Source: Exobacillus caeni (GTDB taxonomy: Bacteria; Bacillota; Bacilli; Bacillales; Guptibacillaceae). Taken from it: a DNA stretch of 64,000 nt. Every line of letters starts with the position of its first letter. Position 1 is the stretch's first letter. Location: assembly GCF_005747095.1 (NCBI RefSeq), contig NZ_SWLG01000003.1, forward strand, positions 186,001 through 250,000, written 5' to 3'. The position numbers were made by a program, and so were the translations under genes. The notes under the pieces are model-generated. The model worked only from the letters and a program-made list of their open reading frames with translations. It was not told where the DNA came from and searched no databases. Below are positions 1-9,519 of this stretch, piece after piece.

Positions 1-55
1 GAAAGATTTTTATCTGTATGCCAGCTTGAAAATACGATTGAAAGAGGGTATTAAA

Positions 56-1171
56 ATGAAAGTGCCAATGCTAGATTTAACAGAACAATATCAATCATTA
101 AAAGGAGAAATAAACAGTTCTCTTGAAGAGGTAATGTCTGGTGCGCGTTTTATTCTTGGAGATAACGTGAAAAAACTTGAAAAAGATGTTGCAGAATACA
201 GCAATGCAAACCACGGTATCGGTGTTGCTAATGGAAGTGACGCTCTACATATTTCTTTGTTAGGGTGCGGGGTGGAACCTGGGGATGAAGTGATCGCTCC
301 TGCTTTCACATTTTTTGCGACAGCTGGTGCTATTGCCCGGATAGGTGCAGTACCTGTTTTTGTTGATATTGATCCTAAGACTTTTAATATTGATCCAGCA
401 AAAATCGAAGAGGCAGTTACTGAAAAAACAAAAGCAATTATTCCTGTTCACTTATATGGGCAAATGGCAGATATGGAGCCAATTGCTGAAATTGCAAAGA
501 AGCATAATCTTGCCATTGTTGAAGATGCTGCACAGGCAATTGGTGCTGAGTATAAAGGAAAGAAAGTAGGAGAACTTGGCACAACTGCAACTTACAGCTT
601 CTTCCCTACAAAGAACTTAGGTGCTTATGGGGATGCAGGAATGATTATTACGGATGATGAAGAAGTCGGTGAAAAGATGCGGGTAATCCGAGTGCACGGC
701 AGTAAACCAAAGTATTATCACCATGTGCTTGGTTATAACAGCCGATTGGACGAGCTTCAGGCAGCTGTGTTAAATGTTAAATTTCCGCATCTAAATGAGT
801 GGAATAAAAAGCGCAGAGAAAATGCTGCCTATTATACAAAATTGTTACATGAGAAGCTTGGTGACAAGGTTACAACACCTTATGTTGAAGAGCATAACTA
901 TCATATTTTCCATCAATACACTATTCGGGTGGATAAAAGGGATGAGCTGCAGGCTTTCTTAAAGGAAAATGGCGTAGCAACGATGATTTACTATCCAAAG
1001 CCATTACACTTACAGCCAGTATTTGCAGAACTGGGCTACAAAGAGGGAGATCTGCCAGAAACAGAAAAGGCATGTGCGGAAGTAATCTCCCTGCCAATGT
1101 TCCCGGAATTGAAGAAAGAACAGCAGGAATACGTAGTTGAGATGATTGAGAAATTTTATAAAGAACAATAG
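56..1171 (+). CDS. DegT/DnrJ/EryC1/StrS-family sugar aminotransferase
   Basis: PLP-dependent aminotransferase that adds an amino group to a keto-sugar nucleotide during surface-polysaccharide synthesis. The family signature is plain: SFFPTKNLGAYGDAG, with the PLP-binding lysine at residue 186, and an EDAAQAIGA motif for the cofactor phosphate and ring. The 371-residue length is normal. The ATG at 56 is preferred over an upstream TTG at 26 because AGAGGG lies 7 bases before it and the protein then begins MKVPMLDL, as family members do. A sugar acyltransferase follows 25 bases downstream, which suggests the pair makes an N-acylated amino sugar (as in WbpE/WbpD or FdtB/FdtC pairs). The exact substrate cannot be read from sequence. 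Confidence 0.9.
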   Translation: MKVPMLDLTEQYQSLKGEINSSLEEVMSGARFILGDNVKKLEKDVAEYSNANHGIGVANGSDALHISLLGCGVEPGDEVIAPAFTFFATAGAIARIGAVPVFVDIDPKTFNIDPAKIEEAVTEKTKAIIPVHLYGQMADMEPIAEIAKKHNLAIVEDAAQAIGAEYKGKKVGELGTTATYSFFPTKNLGAYGDAGMIITDDEEVGEKMRVIRVHGSKPKYYHHVLGYNSRLDELQAAVLNVKFPHLNEWNKKRRENAAYYTKLLHEKLGDKVTTPYVEEHNYHIFHQYTIRVDKRDELQAFLKENGVATMIYYPKPLHLQPVFAELGYKEGDLPETEKACAEVISLPMFPELKKEQQEYVVEMIEKFYKEQ

Positions 1172-1196
1172 TAATCCTTTTGAAAGGAATGATTGT

Positions 1197-1910
1197 ATGG
1201 AACCAGTTTCTATTGGTCAAAATGTTGTAATTGGTGAATCCGTCGAATTCGGAGAAAATGTTTCTATAGGAAACAATGTCATTATATATGAAGGTTCAAA
1301 AATTGGAAGCAATGTGATGATTCAGGATAATGTTGTGATAGGAAAACAGCCTGCACGTGCTAAAAATTCCATCCTCCCAGAGTCCAAAAAGCTACCGCCG
1401 ACTGTTATCGGATCAGGATCGACAATCGGTACTTCTTCGATTATTTACGCAAATGCAGAGTTGGCAGAGGATGTGTTTGTTGCAGATCTTGCCACGATAA
1501 GAGAAAGAGTGACAATTGGAGAAAAGACAATCGTTGGCAGAGGTGTTGCGGTTGAGAACGATTGTAAAGTCGGTATCAAGTGCAAGCTTGAAACCAATTC
1601 ATATATAACTGCCTATTCAGAGCTCGGAGACTATGTGTTTATAGCTCCATGCGTTGTTACTACAAATGACAACTATATGGCACGTTCAAAGGAACGCTAT
1701 GATAAATTTAAAGGTGTGACGATCAAAGATGGCGGACGGGTTGGAGCAAACTCAACGATCTTACCCGGTAAAACGATTGAGGAAGATGGAACGGTTGCTG
1801 CAGCGAGTGTTGTAACGAAAGATGTGAAGAAGGAAGAACTTGTTGTAGGAGCACCGGCCAAAAAGCTGCGTAACGTACCTGAAGATCAATTGTTGAAGAA
1901 CCAGGGTTAA
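1197..1910 (+). CDS. Left-handed beta-helix sugar N-acyltransferase
   Basis: Acyltransferase of the hexapeptide-repeat (LbH) superfamily, 237 residues. The N-terminal two thirds are repeated [V/I]-G-x-x-V-x-I hexapeptides (VVIGESVEFGENVSIGNNVIIYEG), which fold as a left-handed beta helix. The C-terminus GAPAKKLR is typical of the family. It probably acetylates the amino sugar made by the preceding aminotransferase, like WbpD or FdtC; this is inferred from adjacency. The ATG at 1197 has AAAGGA at a good distance; a longer reading from 1146 would overlap the previous gene without a ribosome site. A strong terminator follows, so the two genes appear to end a transcription unit. Confidence 0.85.
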   Translation: MEPVSIGQNVVIGESVEFGENVSIGNNVIIYEGSKIGSNVMIQDNVVIGKQPARAKNSILPESKKLPPTVIGSGSTIGTSSIIYANAELAEDVFVADLATIRERVTIGEKTIVGRGVAVENDCKVGIKCKLETNSYITAYSELGDYVFIAPCVVTTNDNYMARSKERYDKFKGVTIKDGGRVGANSTILPGKTIEEDGTVAAASVVTKDVKKEELVVGAPAKKLRNVPEDQLLKNQG

Positions 1911-1922
1911 CTAACTTAATTG

Positions 1923-1954
1923 AAGGGCTGTTGGAAAACTTCAACAGCCCTTTC
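1923..1954 (+). terminator. Rho-independent terminator after acyltransferase
   Basis: Perfect 11-bp stem AAGGGCTGTTG / CAACAGCCCTT, extended by a G-U and an A-U pair, with a short loop, then TTTC. It separates the sugar-modification pair from the polymerase gene. Confidence 0.8.
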
Positions 1955-2046
1955 GTTAAAGAACAGAAAGTTAATTTCCAGTTTTAACATGGTGTGGACT
2001 TCCAGAAAATGATGACATTATTATTCCAAAGAGAGGGTATTTAAAT

Positions 2047-3564
2047 ATGAATTATGCTTCTTTGGCTTCTAAACTTAAAGTACAGATTTTTTTTATAGTA
2101 ATACTCTCCCTTTTTGCTATTTATAAGCTCATAAACGGTGATGTTATCCCGCTATTAAAAGTGCTAACTATAGCTGCTATATTTGCTGTTTCTTTATCGC
2201 TGATAAAAAAAACTTACATGTGGTATTTAATTAAAAATGACCCGTTATCCATTACTTTTCTTTATTTATTAATTATTTCTTCCTTTATTGGAGCTGGATT
2301 TTTCACATTAGATCTTGGCCCGCTTAGTTTATTTCCTTATCGAATCCTACTATTAGTAATGTGTGTTTTGTTTTTTTCTGTTTTTGTAAAGGAAAAAGAA
2401 TACATGAGAATGTGGTCTAAGGTAAAAGTGAAAAAACCTATTTTCTTTTTAATTTTTTGGCTGCTGTATGCTCTTCTTTCGCTTTTATGGGTAAGGTCCC
2501 TAACAGGGGGATTACAGGACTTCATCTTTCTTTCGTTTGGAATTGTAATTGTATTCCTTGTGACTTTTTATTTTCATAATCAAAATAACTATTATAATTT
2601 CTTTTATATATGGATTGTGATGACAGCTGTTCTGGTAGGGATTGGTTTATGGAATCACTTTACACATCAGCATTTGCCTGTCTCCCGTATTAATCATGTT
2701 TCTAGTTACCAACAAGGTATTCCTACAGCGGTTTTTGTTAATGAAAACGACTATGCCAGCTTTCTGGCGATAAGCTTCTTTTTTGTACTGGCCTTTGTTA
2801 ATCATGCTAAAACAATGATTAAGAGAGGTGCAGGATTTGTGCTCCTCGCACTAATTATGTATGTCATCATGCTCACAGATTCAAGGGCTAACTATATTTC
2901 AGTGATGCTTGGGCTAGCCTTCTGGTTCTTATTTTTAATCAAAAGAAGGGCAAAGATAAAAGTAACTTTTCTTGCTGTTATTGGTTTTGGCCTGGGGATG
3001 TTATCCGGTAGATTTAGAGCTATAGTCGGAAAGTTTGATGACCAGCTCGGAACTTTGTTAGCATCTTCGGATATCGGAAGTGATTCTGTCAATATAAGAA
3101 TCAATCTTATAAGAAACGCATTTGACTTCTTAAGAGACACATTTGGCTTAGGAATTGGATCAGGAAACGTGGAGTTTTATATGAAGAACCTCTCCGCTTA
3201 TGACACGTTTGGAGAATACAATATGCATAACTGGTGGATGGAGATTCTTGTGCATCATGGAATTTTAATTTTTAGCGGTTATGTGTTGTTATATATTTTT
3301 TTAATATGGAACTTATATAAAGCCAACAGAACAAGTTCTGGTACTGATAGGATGATTAGTGAAGCTTTAGTCTCTTCTTTGATTGCCTTTTTGCTGGCAA
3401 GCATTAGTCCAAATTCTTTTTTAGCTTTAAATTATAATTGGCTTTTAATCGCCTTTGCATTAGGCTTTATAAACTATAAACGATTAACCGATAAAAAGAA
3501 GAATTTTTTAGTGGAAGAAGCGCCTTATAACGGCCAGGAGGTAAACTACGGAAATGCTAAATAA
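2047..3564 (+). CDS. O-antigen ligase / Wzy-type polysaccharide polymerase
   Basis: Integral membrane protein of 505 residues with about 11 to 12 hydrophobic segments throughout. The central part carries the features of the O-antigen ligase/polymerase family (Wzy_C): a large extracytoplasmic loop, then LTDSRANYISVMLGL, and NMHNWWMEILVHHGILIF near residue 400. Such proteins polymerise lipid-linked repeat units or ligate glycan outside the membrane. The ATG at 2047 follows AGAGAGGGTAT. The next gene overlaps by 11 bases and encodes a Wzz-like protein, which fits a polymerase and chain-length pair. The glycan product is unknown. Confidence 0.8.
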   Translation: MNYASLASKLKVQIFFIVILSLFAIYKLINGDVIPLLKVLTIAAIFAVSLSLIKKTYMWYLIKNDPLSITFLYLLIISSFIGAGFFTLDLGPLSLFPYRILLLVMCVLFFSVFVKEKEYMRMWSKVKVKKPIFFLIFWLLYALLSLLWVRSLTGGLQDFIFLSFGIVIVFLVTFYFHNQNNYYNFFYIWIVMTAVLVGIGLWNHFTHQHLPVSRINHVSSYQQGIPTAVFVNENDYASFLAISFFFVLAFVNHAKTMIKRGAGFVLLALIMYVIMLTDSRANYISVMLGLAFWFLFLIKRRAKIKVTFLAVIGFGLGMLSGRFRAIVGKFDDQLGTLLASSDIGSDSVNIRINLIRNAFDFLRDTFGLGIGSGNVEFYMKNLSAYDTFGEYNMHNWWMEILVHHGILIFSGYVLLYIFLIWNLYKANRTSSGTDRMISEALVSSLIAFLLASISPNSFLALNYNWLLIAFALGFINYKRLTDKKKNFLVEEAPYNGQEVNYGNAK

Positions 3565-4252
3565 CAATATTGTCCAGAGAACTTTGCAAAGAATGAAAAG
3601 GTTTTGGATTGTTTTAATCATTATTCCGCTGTTAACTGCTTCAGTAGCATATATTATGGCTGCAAGAGTACCGGTTACATATACGGCTGAATCGGAAATT
3701 ATGTTGGGGAACTTCGATGATACGACCGCGACCAACATTGGTTTTTTGGAGGAAGCGTTAAACAGTCCCACAGTATTTCAGGAAGATAAAATATTATATA
3801 AAGGAGAGTATGGGGCATATAATGCTGAACAGTTTGCTTCCAAACTTCGTGTCAGTACCGATAGAAGCCATAAAACGATAATATTGTCTCTACCAGGAAG
3901 TAACAGGGATCAAATAGAAGAATCTCTAACTTCGTTTGTCGACGAATTTATGGAATACAGTAGAAGTGCACTTGATAGAAAATATGATATCTACAAAGAA
4001 GAAGTGAAAGCTATAAAAGATATAGAGACTGAATATGAGAAAGTAGATAAAAGTAAGCAAATTTCTAATATATATGAAAGTATGTCAGAGATGAGACCCA
4101 CTCTCATCAAGCAACCTGTTGAAGTGTCACAAACATCAAATGACCCAGTACAGAGAGCTATCCTCGGGCTGTTGATCGGTATCATGATAAACATTATACT
4201 TTTAGCGTTACCTGAAATATTCAGAGATGAAGAAAAAGCCCAAAAGGAATAA
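3554..4252 (+). CDS. Wzz/YveK-like chain-length determinant membrane protein
   Basis: Protein of 232 residues with two membrane segments, one near residues 16-36 (FWIVLIIIPLLTASVAYIMA) and one near 200-220, flanking an extracytoplasmic region rich in charged helix. This is the topology of polysaccharide co-polymerase (Wzz/YveK) proteins, which set glycan chain length. No fused kinase domain is present. The gene overlaps the polymerase gene by 11 bases and so is probably translationally coupled to it. AGGAGGT lies 12 bases before the ATG. Sequence identity to known members is low to the eye, so the family call rests on topology and neighbours. Confidence 0.65.
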   Translation: MLNNNIVQRTLQRMKRFWIVLIIIPLLTASVAYIMAARVPVTYTAESEIMLGNFDDTTATNIGFLEEALNSPTVFQEDKILYKGEYGAYNAEQFASKLRVSTDRSHKTIILSLPGSNRDQIEESLTSFVDEFMEYSRSALDRKYDIYKEEVKAIKDIETEYEKVDKSKQISNIYESMSEMRPTLIKQPVEVSQTSNDPVQRAILGLLIGIMINIILLALPEIFRDEEKAQKE

Positions 4253-4267
4253 CCTTTTGGGCTTTTT
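4233..4267. terminator. Bidirectional terminator between convergent genes
   Basis: Stem AAAAAGCCCAAAAGG / CCTTTTGGGCTTTTT around the loop AATAA, which contains the stop codon of the Wzz-like gene. U-runs form on both strands, so it can stop transcription from both the polysaccharide genes and the facing LCP gene. Confidence 0.85.
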
Positions 4268-4268
4268 T

Positions 4269-5288
4269 CTATTCGTTTGAGTATCCATCTGATTCTTCAT
4301 CAGAACTTTGTACGACATCGTTGTCTTCTATCTCTAATACACTTTTAAGCTCCTGGCTTGCTTCTTCAATTGAATCTTCAAAAGGAACAAAGTAATATAC
4401 ATTATCAATATATGCATCTTCGCCTTTTAGGTCAATTGTGTCCATGCTTTTGTTCTGAAGCTCTTTATAAAAATTCCTCATTCCAAATAACTCTTTCATA
4501 GAGATATTTGTTTTTACATTTCTGCCAACCGATTCGATCATATTATCGACTTTTGTAATAGATCCGACAGAAACTGCCTCTTCAAGCATGGCTTTAATTG
4601 CTTGCTGTTGTCTTTCGTTTCTGCCAAAGTCACCGCGAGGGTCCTGCTTACGCATTCGCACATAGGCAAGTGCTTCACGGCCGTCCATCTCCATCGGGCC
4701 TTCTTCAAAAACTACCCATCTTCCATCGCGATCATAAGTTTTAAAATCGAAAGGGACATCTAAAGTGATTCCGCCAAGAGCATCGACCGCTTCTTCAAAG
4801 CCATCAAAGTTTGTTTCGATATAATAATCCACTGGAACATCTAGCAAATCCTGCACTGCCTGAATGGTGGCATCCATTCCGCCATAAGAATAAGAATGGG
4901 TAATTTTATCTTTTCTATCAATTTTTTCAATATATGTTCTCGTATCCCGTGGAATACTGAGGACTGTTTTTTCTTTCGTTTCAGGGTTAATAGCGACTAA
5001 GATTAAAACATCCGACCTTCCCTGGCCTCCGGAATAATCCTCAACACCTGTAAGAAGAATAGTTACAGGGTCTTTTCCAAGAGTGACATCTTCATAACGC
5101 AGTTCTGATTTCTCACCGCGATCAAGTTCTTCGTAACTTCCGCTAGCTGTTTTATTTATGGTAAAGGCCAAATATCCGCCATAGCCGACTACACTAAACA
5201 TTATTAAAATCACAAATAATATACTTACCTTTAACCAGCGTCTAATCCTTTTCCTTTTTCTTCGAGTTTTCATTCGAGAGTTAGACAA
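4269..5288 (-). CDS. LytR-CpsA-Psr (LCP) family wall-polymer ligase
   Basis: LCP enzymes move teichoic acid or other glycopolymers from a lipid carrier to peptidoglycan outside the membrane. The protein has a basic N-terminus (KTRRKRKRIRRW), one membrane anchor near residues 20-42, then the LCP domain with TILLTGVEDYSGGQGRSDVLILVAINP, SIPRDTRTYI and RNERQQQAIKAM, the expected pyrophosphate-binding positions. Length 339 is usual. The start is a TTG with GAGGG 8 bases upstream on the minus strand; the nearby ATG at 5273 lacks a ribosome site. It lies beside yvyE, as an LCP gene (TagU/TagV type) does in B. subtilis. Confidence 0.88.
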   Translation of the reverse strand: MSNSRMKTRRKRKRIRRWLKVSILFVILIMFSVVGYGGYLAFTINKTASGSYEELDRGEKSELRYEDVTLGKDPVTILLTGVEDYSGGQGRSDVLILVAINPETKEKTVLSIPRDTRTYIEKIDRKDKITHSYSYGGMDATIQAVQDLLDVPVDYYIETNFDGFEEAVDALGGITLDVPFDFKTYDRDGRWVVFEEGPMEMDGREALAYVRMRKQDPRGDFGRNERQQQAIKAMLEEAVSVGSITKVDNMIESVGRNVKTNISMKELFGMRNFYKELQNKSMDTIDLKGEDAYIDNVYYFVPFEDSIEEASQELKSVLEIEDNDVVQSSDEESDGYSNE

Positions 5289-5394
5289 ATTTCATTCCCT
5301 CATTTCATAAAAATTCCAGACCTTTTTATAGGGATTCATAAATTAACTATACAATTATATATCGGAACAGGAAGATTAGTAAACATTTTACGGG

Positions 5395-6036
5395 TTATTT
5401 GTTGTTAATATCCCTTTCCAAATTTTCCAATTCACCGTTCTCAACAACCGCCTGTCCGTTTGTTAGATTAGTGATCCATTCCTTGAAAGACTCTTCGTGA
5501 CTGCTTTCAACAAATATTTCAATTTCAACGTTTTCAAGATAGTGAATTTCTTTCAGAAGATATTCAGACGTTCGGATCTCATTTTCTACTTTGCCGAGCA
5601 ATGTGTAATCTATCGTTGTATGCATAACTCTCATTAAGCGCCGTTCAACGATACCGGTATGGCTAAGCCCTTCTGTAGTGGCCTGGCCATATGCACGGAT
5701 TAATCCCCCGGCTCCTAGTTTAATTCCACCAAAATAGCGGGTAATAACTACTACAGTGTCTTTAATATTTCGTTTTTTTAAAACTTCTAAAATTGGTATT
5801 CCGGCAGTGCCGCTTGGTTCCCCATCATCATTCGCCTTTTGAATCTGATCATTTTCCCCGATCATGTATGCTGAGCAGTTATGTGTAGCATTATAATGGG
5901 TTTTTTTAATGTCCTGTATGAAGTCCTGTGCTTCTTGTTCAGTTGTTGCTCGGTTTACCTGTGCGATAAATCTTGATTTTTGTATAGTAATTTCGTTTTC
6001 TCCAAAACCTTTTACTGTATAATAAGATGAAAGCAA
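5395..6036 (-). CDS. yvyE: YigZ/YvyE family protein (IMPACT family)
   Basis: Protein of 213 residues with the UPF0029/IMPACT N-terminal domain: KSRFIAQV, NCSAYMIG, DDGEPSGTAGIPILEVL and TRYFGGIKLGAGGLIRAYG are hallmarks. The C-terminal 75 residues match the ferredoxin-like second domain. The biochemical role is not settled; the human relative IMPACT modulates GCN2. The TTG start at 6036 has GGAGG 8 bases upstream. It is divergent from degS, as in B. subtilis. Confidence 0.92.
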   Translation of the reverse strand: MLSSYYTVKGFGENEITIQKSRFIAQVNRATTEQEAQDFIQDIKKTHYNATHNCSAYMIGENDQIQKANDDGEPSGTAGIPILEVLKKRNIKDTVVVITRYFGGIKLGAGGLIRAYGQATTEGLSHTGIVERRLMRVMHTTIDYTLLGKVENEIRTSEYLLKEIHYLENVEIEIFVESSHEESFKEWITNLTNGQAVVENGELENLERDINNK

Positions 6037-6227
6037 TATGAAGACCTCCTATAATATTTGGAGCAGTATTGTTATGCTGGGAATGGTATAATAAGGAAAC
6101 AACGTTTGCTAATATATACTTCGAATAAAGTCCAATATTTTTGTGTTTTCGGTATTATATTTACTTTTTATTATAATTCCATCAAAAAAATCCAGCAAAT
6201 GTTACTGGGATAAGTCATAAACAACAG

Positions 6228-6279
6228 ACCGGAGACGAACTCTTATAGTATTGAATTACTATACTTATAGTCCTCCGGT
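6228..6279 (+). promoter_or_regulatory. Two-tier hairpin in the degS leader
   Basis: Inverted repeat ACCGGAG (6228-6234) / CTCCGGT (6273-6279) encloses a second one, TATAGTA (6244-6250) / TACTATA (6257-6263). It ends 16 bases before the degS Shine-Dalgarno sequence. There is no U-run after it, so it is not a plain terminator. It may be a leader structure or an operator; the function is not known. Confidence 0.4.
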
Positions 6280-6307
6280 TGCTTTAAAAGAAATTGGAGG
6301 AAATAGT

Positions 6308-7462
6308 ATGGCTTCTAATAAAATAGACCCGGCTGTTTTAGATGCTATTTTGAATAAAACAATTGAAACGGTCAATCAAAGTAAAAATAAAATTTTTGAT
6401 ATTGGAGAGCATTCTCAACATGAGTTCCAGGAGCTTTCAAAAGAACTTTTATTGATAAAAGAAGAGTTGCAGAATGTAATTAAGAGTCTGGAAAGATTAA
6501 AAAAAGAAGACCGTTTTGCCAGGGCTAAGCTTGTTAAAGTAAGTAAACATTTTCATGAATATGGCGAACAAGAAATAAGGGATGCTTACGAAAAAGCTTC
6601 ACACATACAAGTTAAACTTTCGGTTGAACAACAAAGGCTAGTACAGCTTCAGGACAAAAAGAATGATATTGAAAGAAGACTTGAATATTTTCGTGTTACC
6701 AACCAAAAGGCTGGTTCTTTTATTGGCCAGATATCTACCGTTCTTAGCTATCTAAATGGGGAGCTGAGGCAGGTAGGCGCTGCAATACAAGATGCTCAGC
6801 GTCGACAGGAGTTTGGGCTGCAGATTATTGAAGCACAGGAAGAAGAGCGGAGAAGAGTGTCTCGTGAGATTCACGATGGTCCAGCTCAAATGCTTGCGAA
6901 TGTTCTGGTAAGGTCTCAGTTAATTGAAAGAATTTTTGAAAAAAAAGGAAAAGAGGCGGCCTTTAAAGAAATAAAGGAGATGAGGGTTCTCATCGAAGAG
7001 GCTTTGCAGGAGGTTAGAAGGCTAATCTACGATCTCCGGCCGATGGCACTCGATGACCTTGGTTTAATACCGACGCTAAAAAAATACTTGAACAGAATAA
7101 ACAATGAGTCCAGGACTGAGATTTATTTTGATCACGGCGATGGTCAACAGCGTTTGCCGGTCCGGTTGGAAATTGCAATCTTTCGCCTTGTCCAGGAAGC
7201 TGTCCAAAATTCCTTGAAGCATGCTGATGCTACAGAGATAGAAGTCGATTTAGAAATAGAAAAGCAAAATATTCATTTAAAGGTAAAGGATAATGGAATT
7301 GGTTTTAACACGAATGAACGAAAAGAGAATTCTTTTGGTATCATAGGTATGAAAGAAAGAGTAGAACTATTAAATGGAAAAATAGAGATTCAATCTACCC
7401 CTAATAAGGGTACATATATTTTGATCGATATTCCGATCCATGAACAGGAGGGCACGACATGA
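6308..7462 (+). CDS. degS: Sensor histidine kinase DegS
   Basis: Cytoplasmic kinase that phosphorylates DegU. The N-terminal 170 residues are charged coiled-coil sensor sequence with no membrane segment, as in B. subtilis DegS. The HisKA_3 phospho-acceptor is in [11 protein letters not shown], with the histidine at residue 189, the same number as in B. subtilis. The HATPase domain has [16 protein letters not shown] and [10 protein letters not shown]. At 384 residues the length is almost identical to the family. The ATG at 6308 has GGAGG 7 bases upstream; an upstream ATG at 6251 has none. Its stop overlaps the degU start (ATGA), so the pair is coupled. Confidence 0.97.
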   Translation: MASNKIDPAVLDAILNKTIETVNQSKNKIFDIGEHSQHEFQELSKELLLIKEELQNVIKSLERLKKEDRFARAKLVKVSKHFHEYGEQEIRDAYEKASHIQVKLSVEQQRLVQLQDKKNDIERRLEYFRVTNQKAGSFIGQISTVLSYLNGELRQVGAAIQDAQRRQEFGLQIIEAQEEERRRVSREIHDGPAQMLANVLVRSQLIERIFEKKGKEAAFKEIKEMRVLIEEALQEVRRLIYDLRPMALDDLGLIPTLKKYLNRINNESRTEIYFDHGDGQQRLPVRLEIAIFRLVQEAVQNSLKHADATEIEVDLEIEKQNIHLKVKDNGIGFNTNERKENSFGIIGMKERVELLNGKIEIQSTPNKGTYILIDIPIHEQEGTT

Positions 7463-8166
7463 CAAACGCAGTTAAAACGTCCACGAAAATTGTAATCATA
7501 GATGATCACCGTCTGTTTCGCGAAGGTGTAAAACGGATCCTAGATATGGAAGATGGGCTTGAGGTTGTTGCAGAAGGTGATGATGGAGAAGAAGCGTTAG
7601 ACCTTGTTCAAAAACATAATCCTGATGTTGTATTGATGGACATTAATATGCCGAATGTAAACGGAGTGGAAGCAACTCGAAATCTTATTGAGCAATCTCC
7701 TGATACAAAGGTGATCATTCTTTCGATTCATGATGATGAGACCTATGTTACTCACGCGGTAAAAACTGGTGCTGCAGGATATCTATTAAAAGAAATGGAT
7801 GCCGATTCGTTGATAGATGCAGTGAAGGTTGTAGCTTCAGGCGGTGCATACATCCATCCTAAAGTCACTCATAATCTTGTGAATGAATATCGCCGTCTTG
7901 CAACACAGGGACGAAAAAATTCAGGGCAGATCGGATACAAAGAAGTGGAGTACCGTAAACCACTGCATATCCTTACAAGAAGAGAGTGCGAAGTGTTACA
8001 GCTTCTTACTGATGGAAAGAGTAATCGCTCGATCGGTGAAGAATTGTATATAAGTGAAAAGACAGTTAAAAACCACGTTAGCAATATTTTGCAAAAAATG
8101 AATGTGAACGACCGTACGCAGGCTGTTGTAGAAGCCATTAAAAAAGGCTGGGTTAAAGTCAGGTAA
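7459..8166 (+). CDS. degU: Response regulator DegU
   Basis: NarL/FixJ-type regulator of degradative enzymes, competence and multicellular behaviour. The receiver domain has [17 protein letters not shown], the phospho-acceptor aspartate at residue 61 in [12 protein letters not shown] (residue 56 in B. subtilis; five extra residues here), and the conserved [12 protein letters not shown]. The C-terminal LuxR-type helix-turn-helix is [22 protein letters not shown] with [13 protein letters not shown]. Its start overlaps the degS stop by four bases. A terminator follows at once, so degSU is a two-gene operon. Confidence 0.97.
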   Translation: MTNAVKTSTKIVIIDDHRLFREGVKRILDMEDGLEVVAEGDDGEEALDLVQKHNPDVVLMDINMPNVNGVEATRNLIEQSPDTKVIILSIHDDETYVTHAVKTGAAGYLLKEMDADSLIDAVKVVASGGAYIHPKVTHNLVNEYRRLATQGRKNSGQIGYKEVEYRKPLHILTRRECEVLQLLTDGKSNRSIGEELYISEKTVKNHVSNILQKMNVNDRTQAVVEAIKKGWVKVR

Positions 8167-8168
8167 TA

Positions 8169-8205
8169 AAAAAGAGTATCCAACATTCCGGATACTCTTT
8201 TTAGA
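8169..8205. terminator. Terminator between degU and the NlpC/P60 gene
   Basis: Thirteen-bp stem AAAAAGAGTATCC / GGATACTCTTTTT with the loop AACATTCC. It sits between convergent genes and has A/T runs on both sides, so it is probably bidirectional. Confidence 0.85.
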
Positions 8206-8211
8206 TAGGAT

Positions 8212-9150
8212 TTATACTCTTTTTGCTCCAAGGTAACGCGGTGCCCAGTAAGGGTTATCCAGGCTGCTAATTTGCACTCCGCGAGATGAACCAGCGTGGA
8301 TGAATTTTCCGTTTCCAAGATAGATTCCAGCGTGTGATGGACCCGGTTTGTAAGTTTCAAAGAATACCAGGTCTCCGACTGACGGGCTTGAAACTCTGCT
8401 TGTTGCACCCCACATGGAAGCGACCGTTCTTGGAAGGCTGATTCCGTTTTGCTTGAATGCATATTGCAAGAACCCACTGCAATCAAATCCAGATGGAGAA
8501 GTTCCTCCCCATACATAAGGGACTCCCTGGTAGCGTTTCGCTGTCTCTATCACGCTTGACATAGAAGTTGATGCCGCTTTAACAGATGCTTCTGGAGCTG
8601 ATTGTGCGACAGATGCAGTTGTTGAACCGTTTAACGCTCCGAAAGTTTGTGGTCCGGCAATACCGTCAACAGCGATCCCTGCATCGCTCTGCAAGCTACG
8701 TACAGCACTTGCAGTAACCGGTCCATATACTCCGTCAACCGCATAATTGTAATATCCTTTTTTGCTCAATTTGGATTGCAGGCTTGATACTGCTTGTCCA
8801 CGTGACCCCTGTCTTAAAGTTCCGCTATAAGAATCATTTGAACTAGTTGTTGTTTGAACAGAAGCTCCTTTTAGCGCTGCGACTGTTTGCGGCCCGACGA
8901 TACCGTCAACTGTGATTCCAGCATCTCTCTGAAATTCTTTCACTCCAGATTCAGTAATAGTTCCAAAATAACCTGTCGAAGTATGGTAATCAAAATATCC
9001 TTTTTCGCTCAGAACATTTTGCAATTCTGTAACGTCACTGTGGCTAATACCTTTATTTAATGTAAAGTCTCCCATTGCTGCTTCTCCTGCATTTGGCGCT
9101 AAAAATAATGTCCCCGCTAAAGCCGAAGTTACAATAACTTTCTTAAACAT
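8212..9150 (-). CDS. Secreted NlpC/P60 peptidoglycan endopeptidase with two PG-binding domains
   Basis: Cell-wall hydrolase of 312 residues. A signal peptide occupies residues 1-25 ([18 protein letters not shown], cleavage near GEAAMG). Two peptidoglycan_binding_1 domains follow at about 32-95 and 112-175 ([13 protein letters not shown] and [12 protein letters not shown], each ending DGIxGPQT). The C-terminal NlpC/P60 domain has catalytic Cys224 in [13 protein letters not shown], His273 in [11 protein letters not shown] and His285. Such enzymes cut the D-Glu to diamino-acid bond of stem peptides. AGGGGGA precedes the ATG. It stands alone on the minus strand, divergent from degV. Confidence 0.93.
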   Translation of the reverse strand: MFKKVIVTSALAGTLFLAPNAGEAAMGDFTLNKGISHSDVTELQNVLSEKGYFDYHTSTGYFGTITESGVKEFQRDAGITVDGIVGPQTVAALKGASVQTTTSSNDSYSGTLRQGSRGQAVSSLQSKLSKKGYYNYAVDGVYGPVTASAVRSLQSDAGIAVDGIAGPQTFGALNGSTTASVAQSAPEASVKAASTSMSSVIETAKRYQGVPYVWGGTSPSGFDCSGFLQYAFKQNGISLPRTVASMWGATSRVSSPSVGDLVFFETYKPGPSHAGIYLGNGKFIHAGSSRGVQISSLDNPYWAPRYLGAKRV

Positions 9151-9519
9151 AAAATAATTCCCCCTGGTTAAATTTTTAAACTTGTTTTATCTGATTGCTA
9201 TCTTACACGCTTACTGTGACAGGGGTGTATTTATGAGATTACAGTGTATTGACAAATATAGCTTCCTTCTTACTACAAAAATCTTCCATATCCATCTGTT
9301 TCTCTTAAAACTTATTTAAAATGTGATGCCTCTTTACTAACGATGGTAGAATGGATGCTATTTTATCTCTTAAAAGTAAAAAATAGAAATGTCATTAAAC
9401 TAGTTTTTCTAATGGAATCAAAGAGAAGAAAAATTACGGTGAAATGAGTCTACAATTCATGTACAATTAACATAGTATTAGGTTGGAATAGCCAGCACGG
9501 AGAAAAGTGAGGGATTTTT
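9151..9519. other. Divergent intergenic region, no gene seen
   Basis: A 369-base AT-rich spacer between the divergent NlpC/P60 gene and degV. It must carry promoters for both, but no pair of -35 and -10 boxes is convincing; a lone TTGACA lies near 9254 on the plus strand. No ORF with a ribosome site, repeat or hairpin stands out. Confidence 0.5.
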
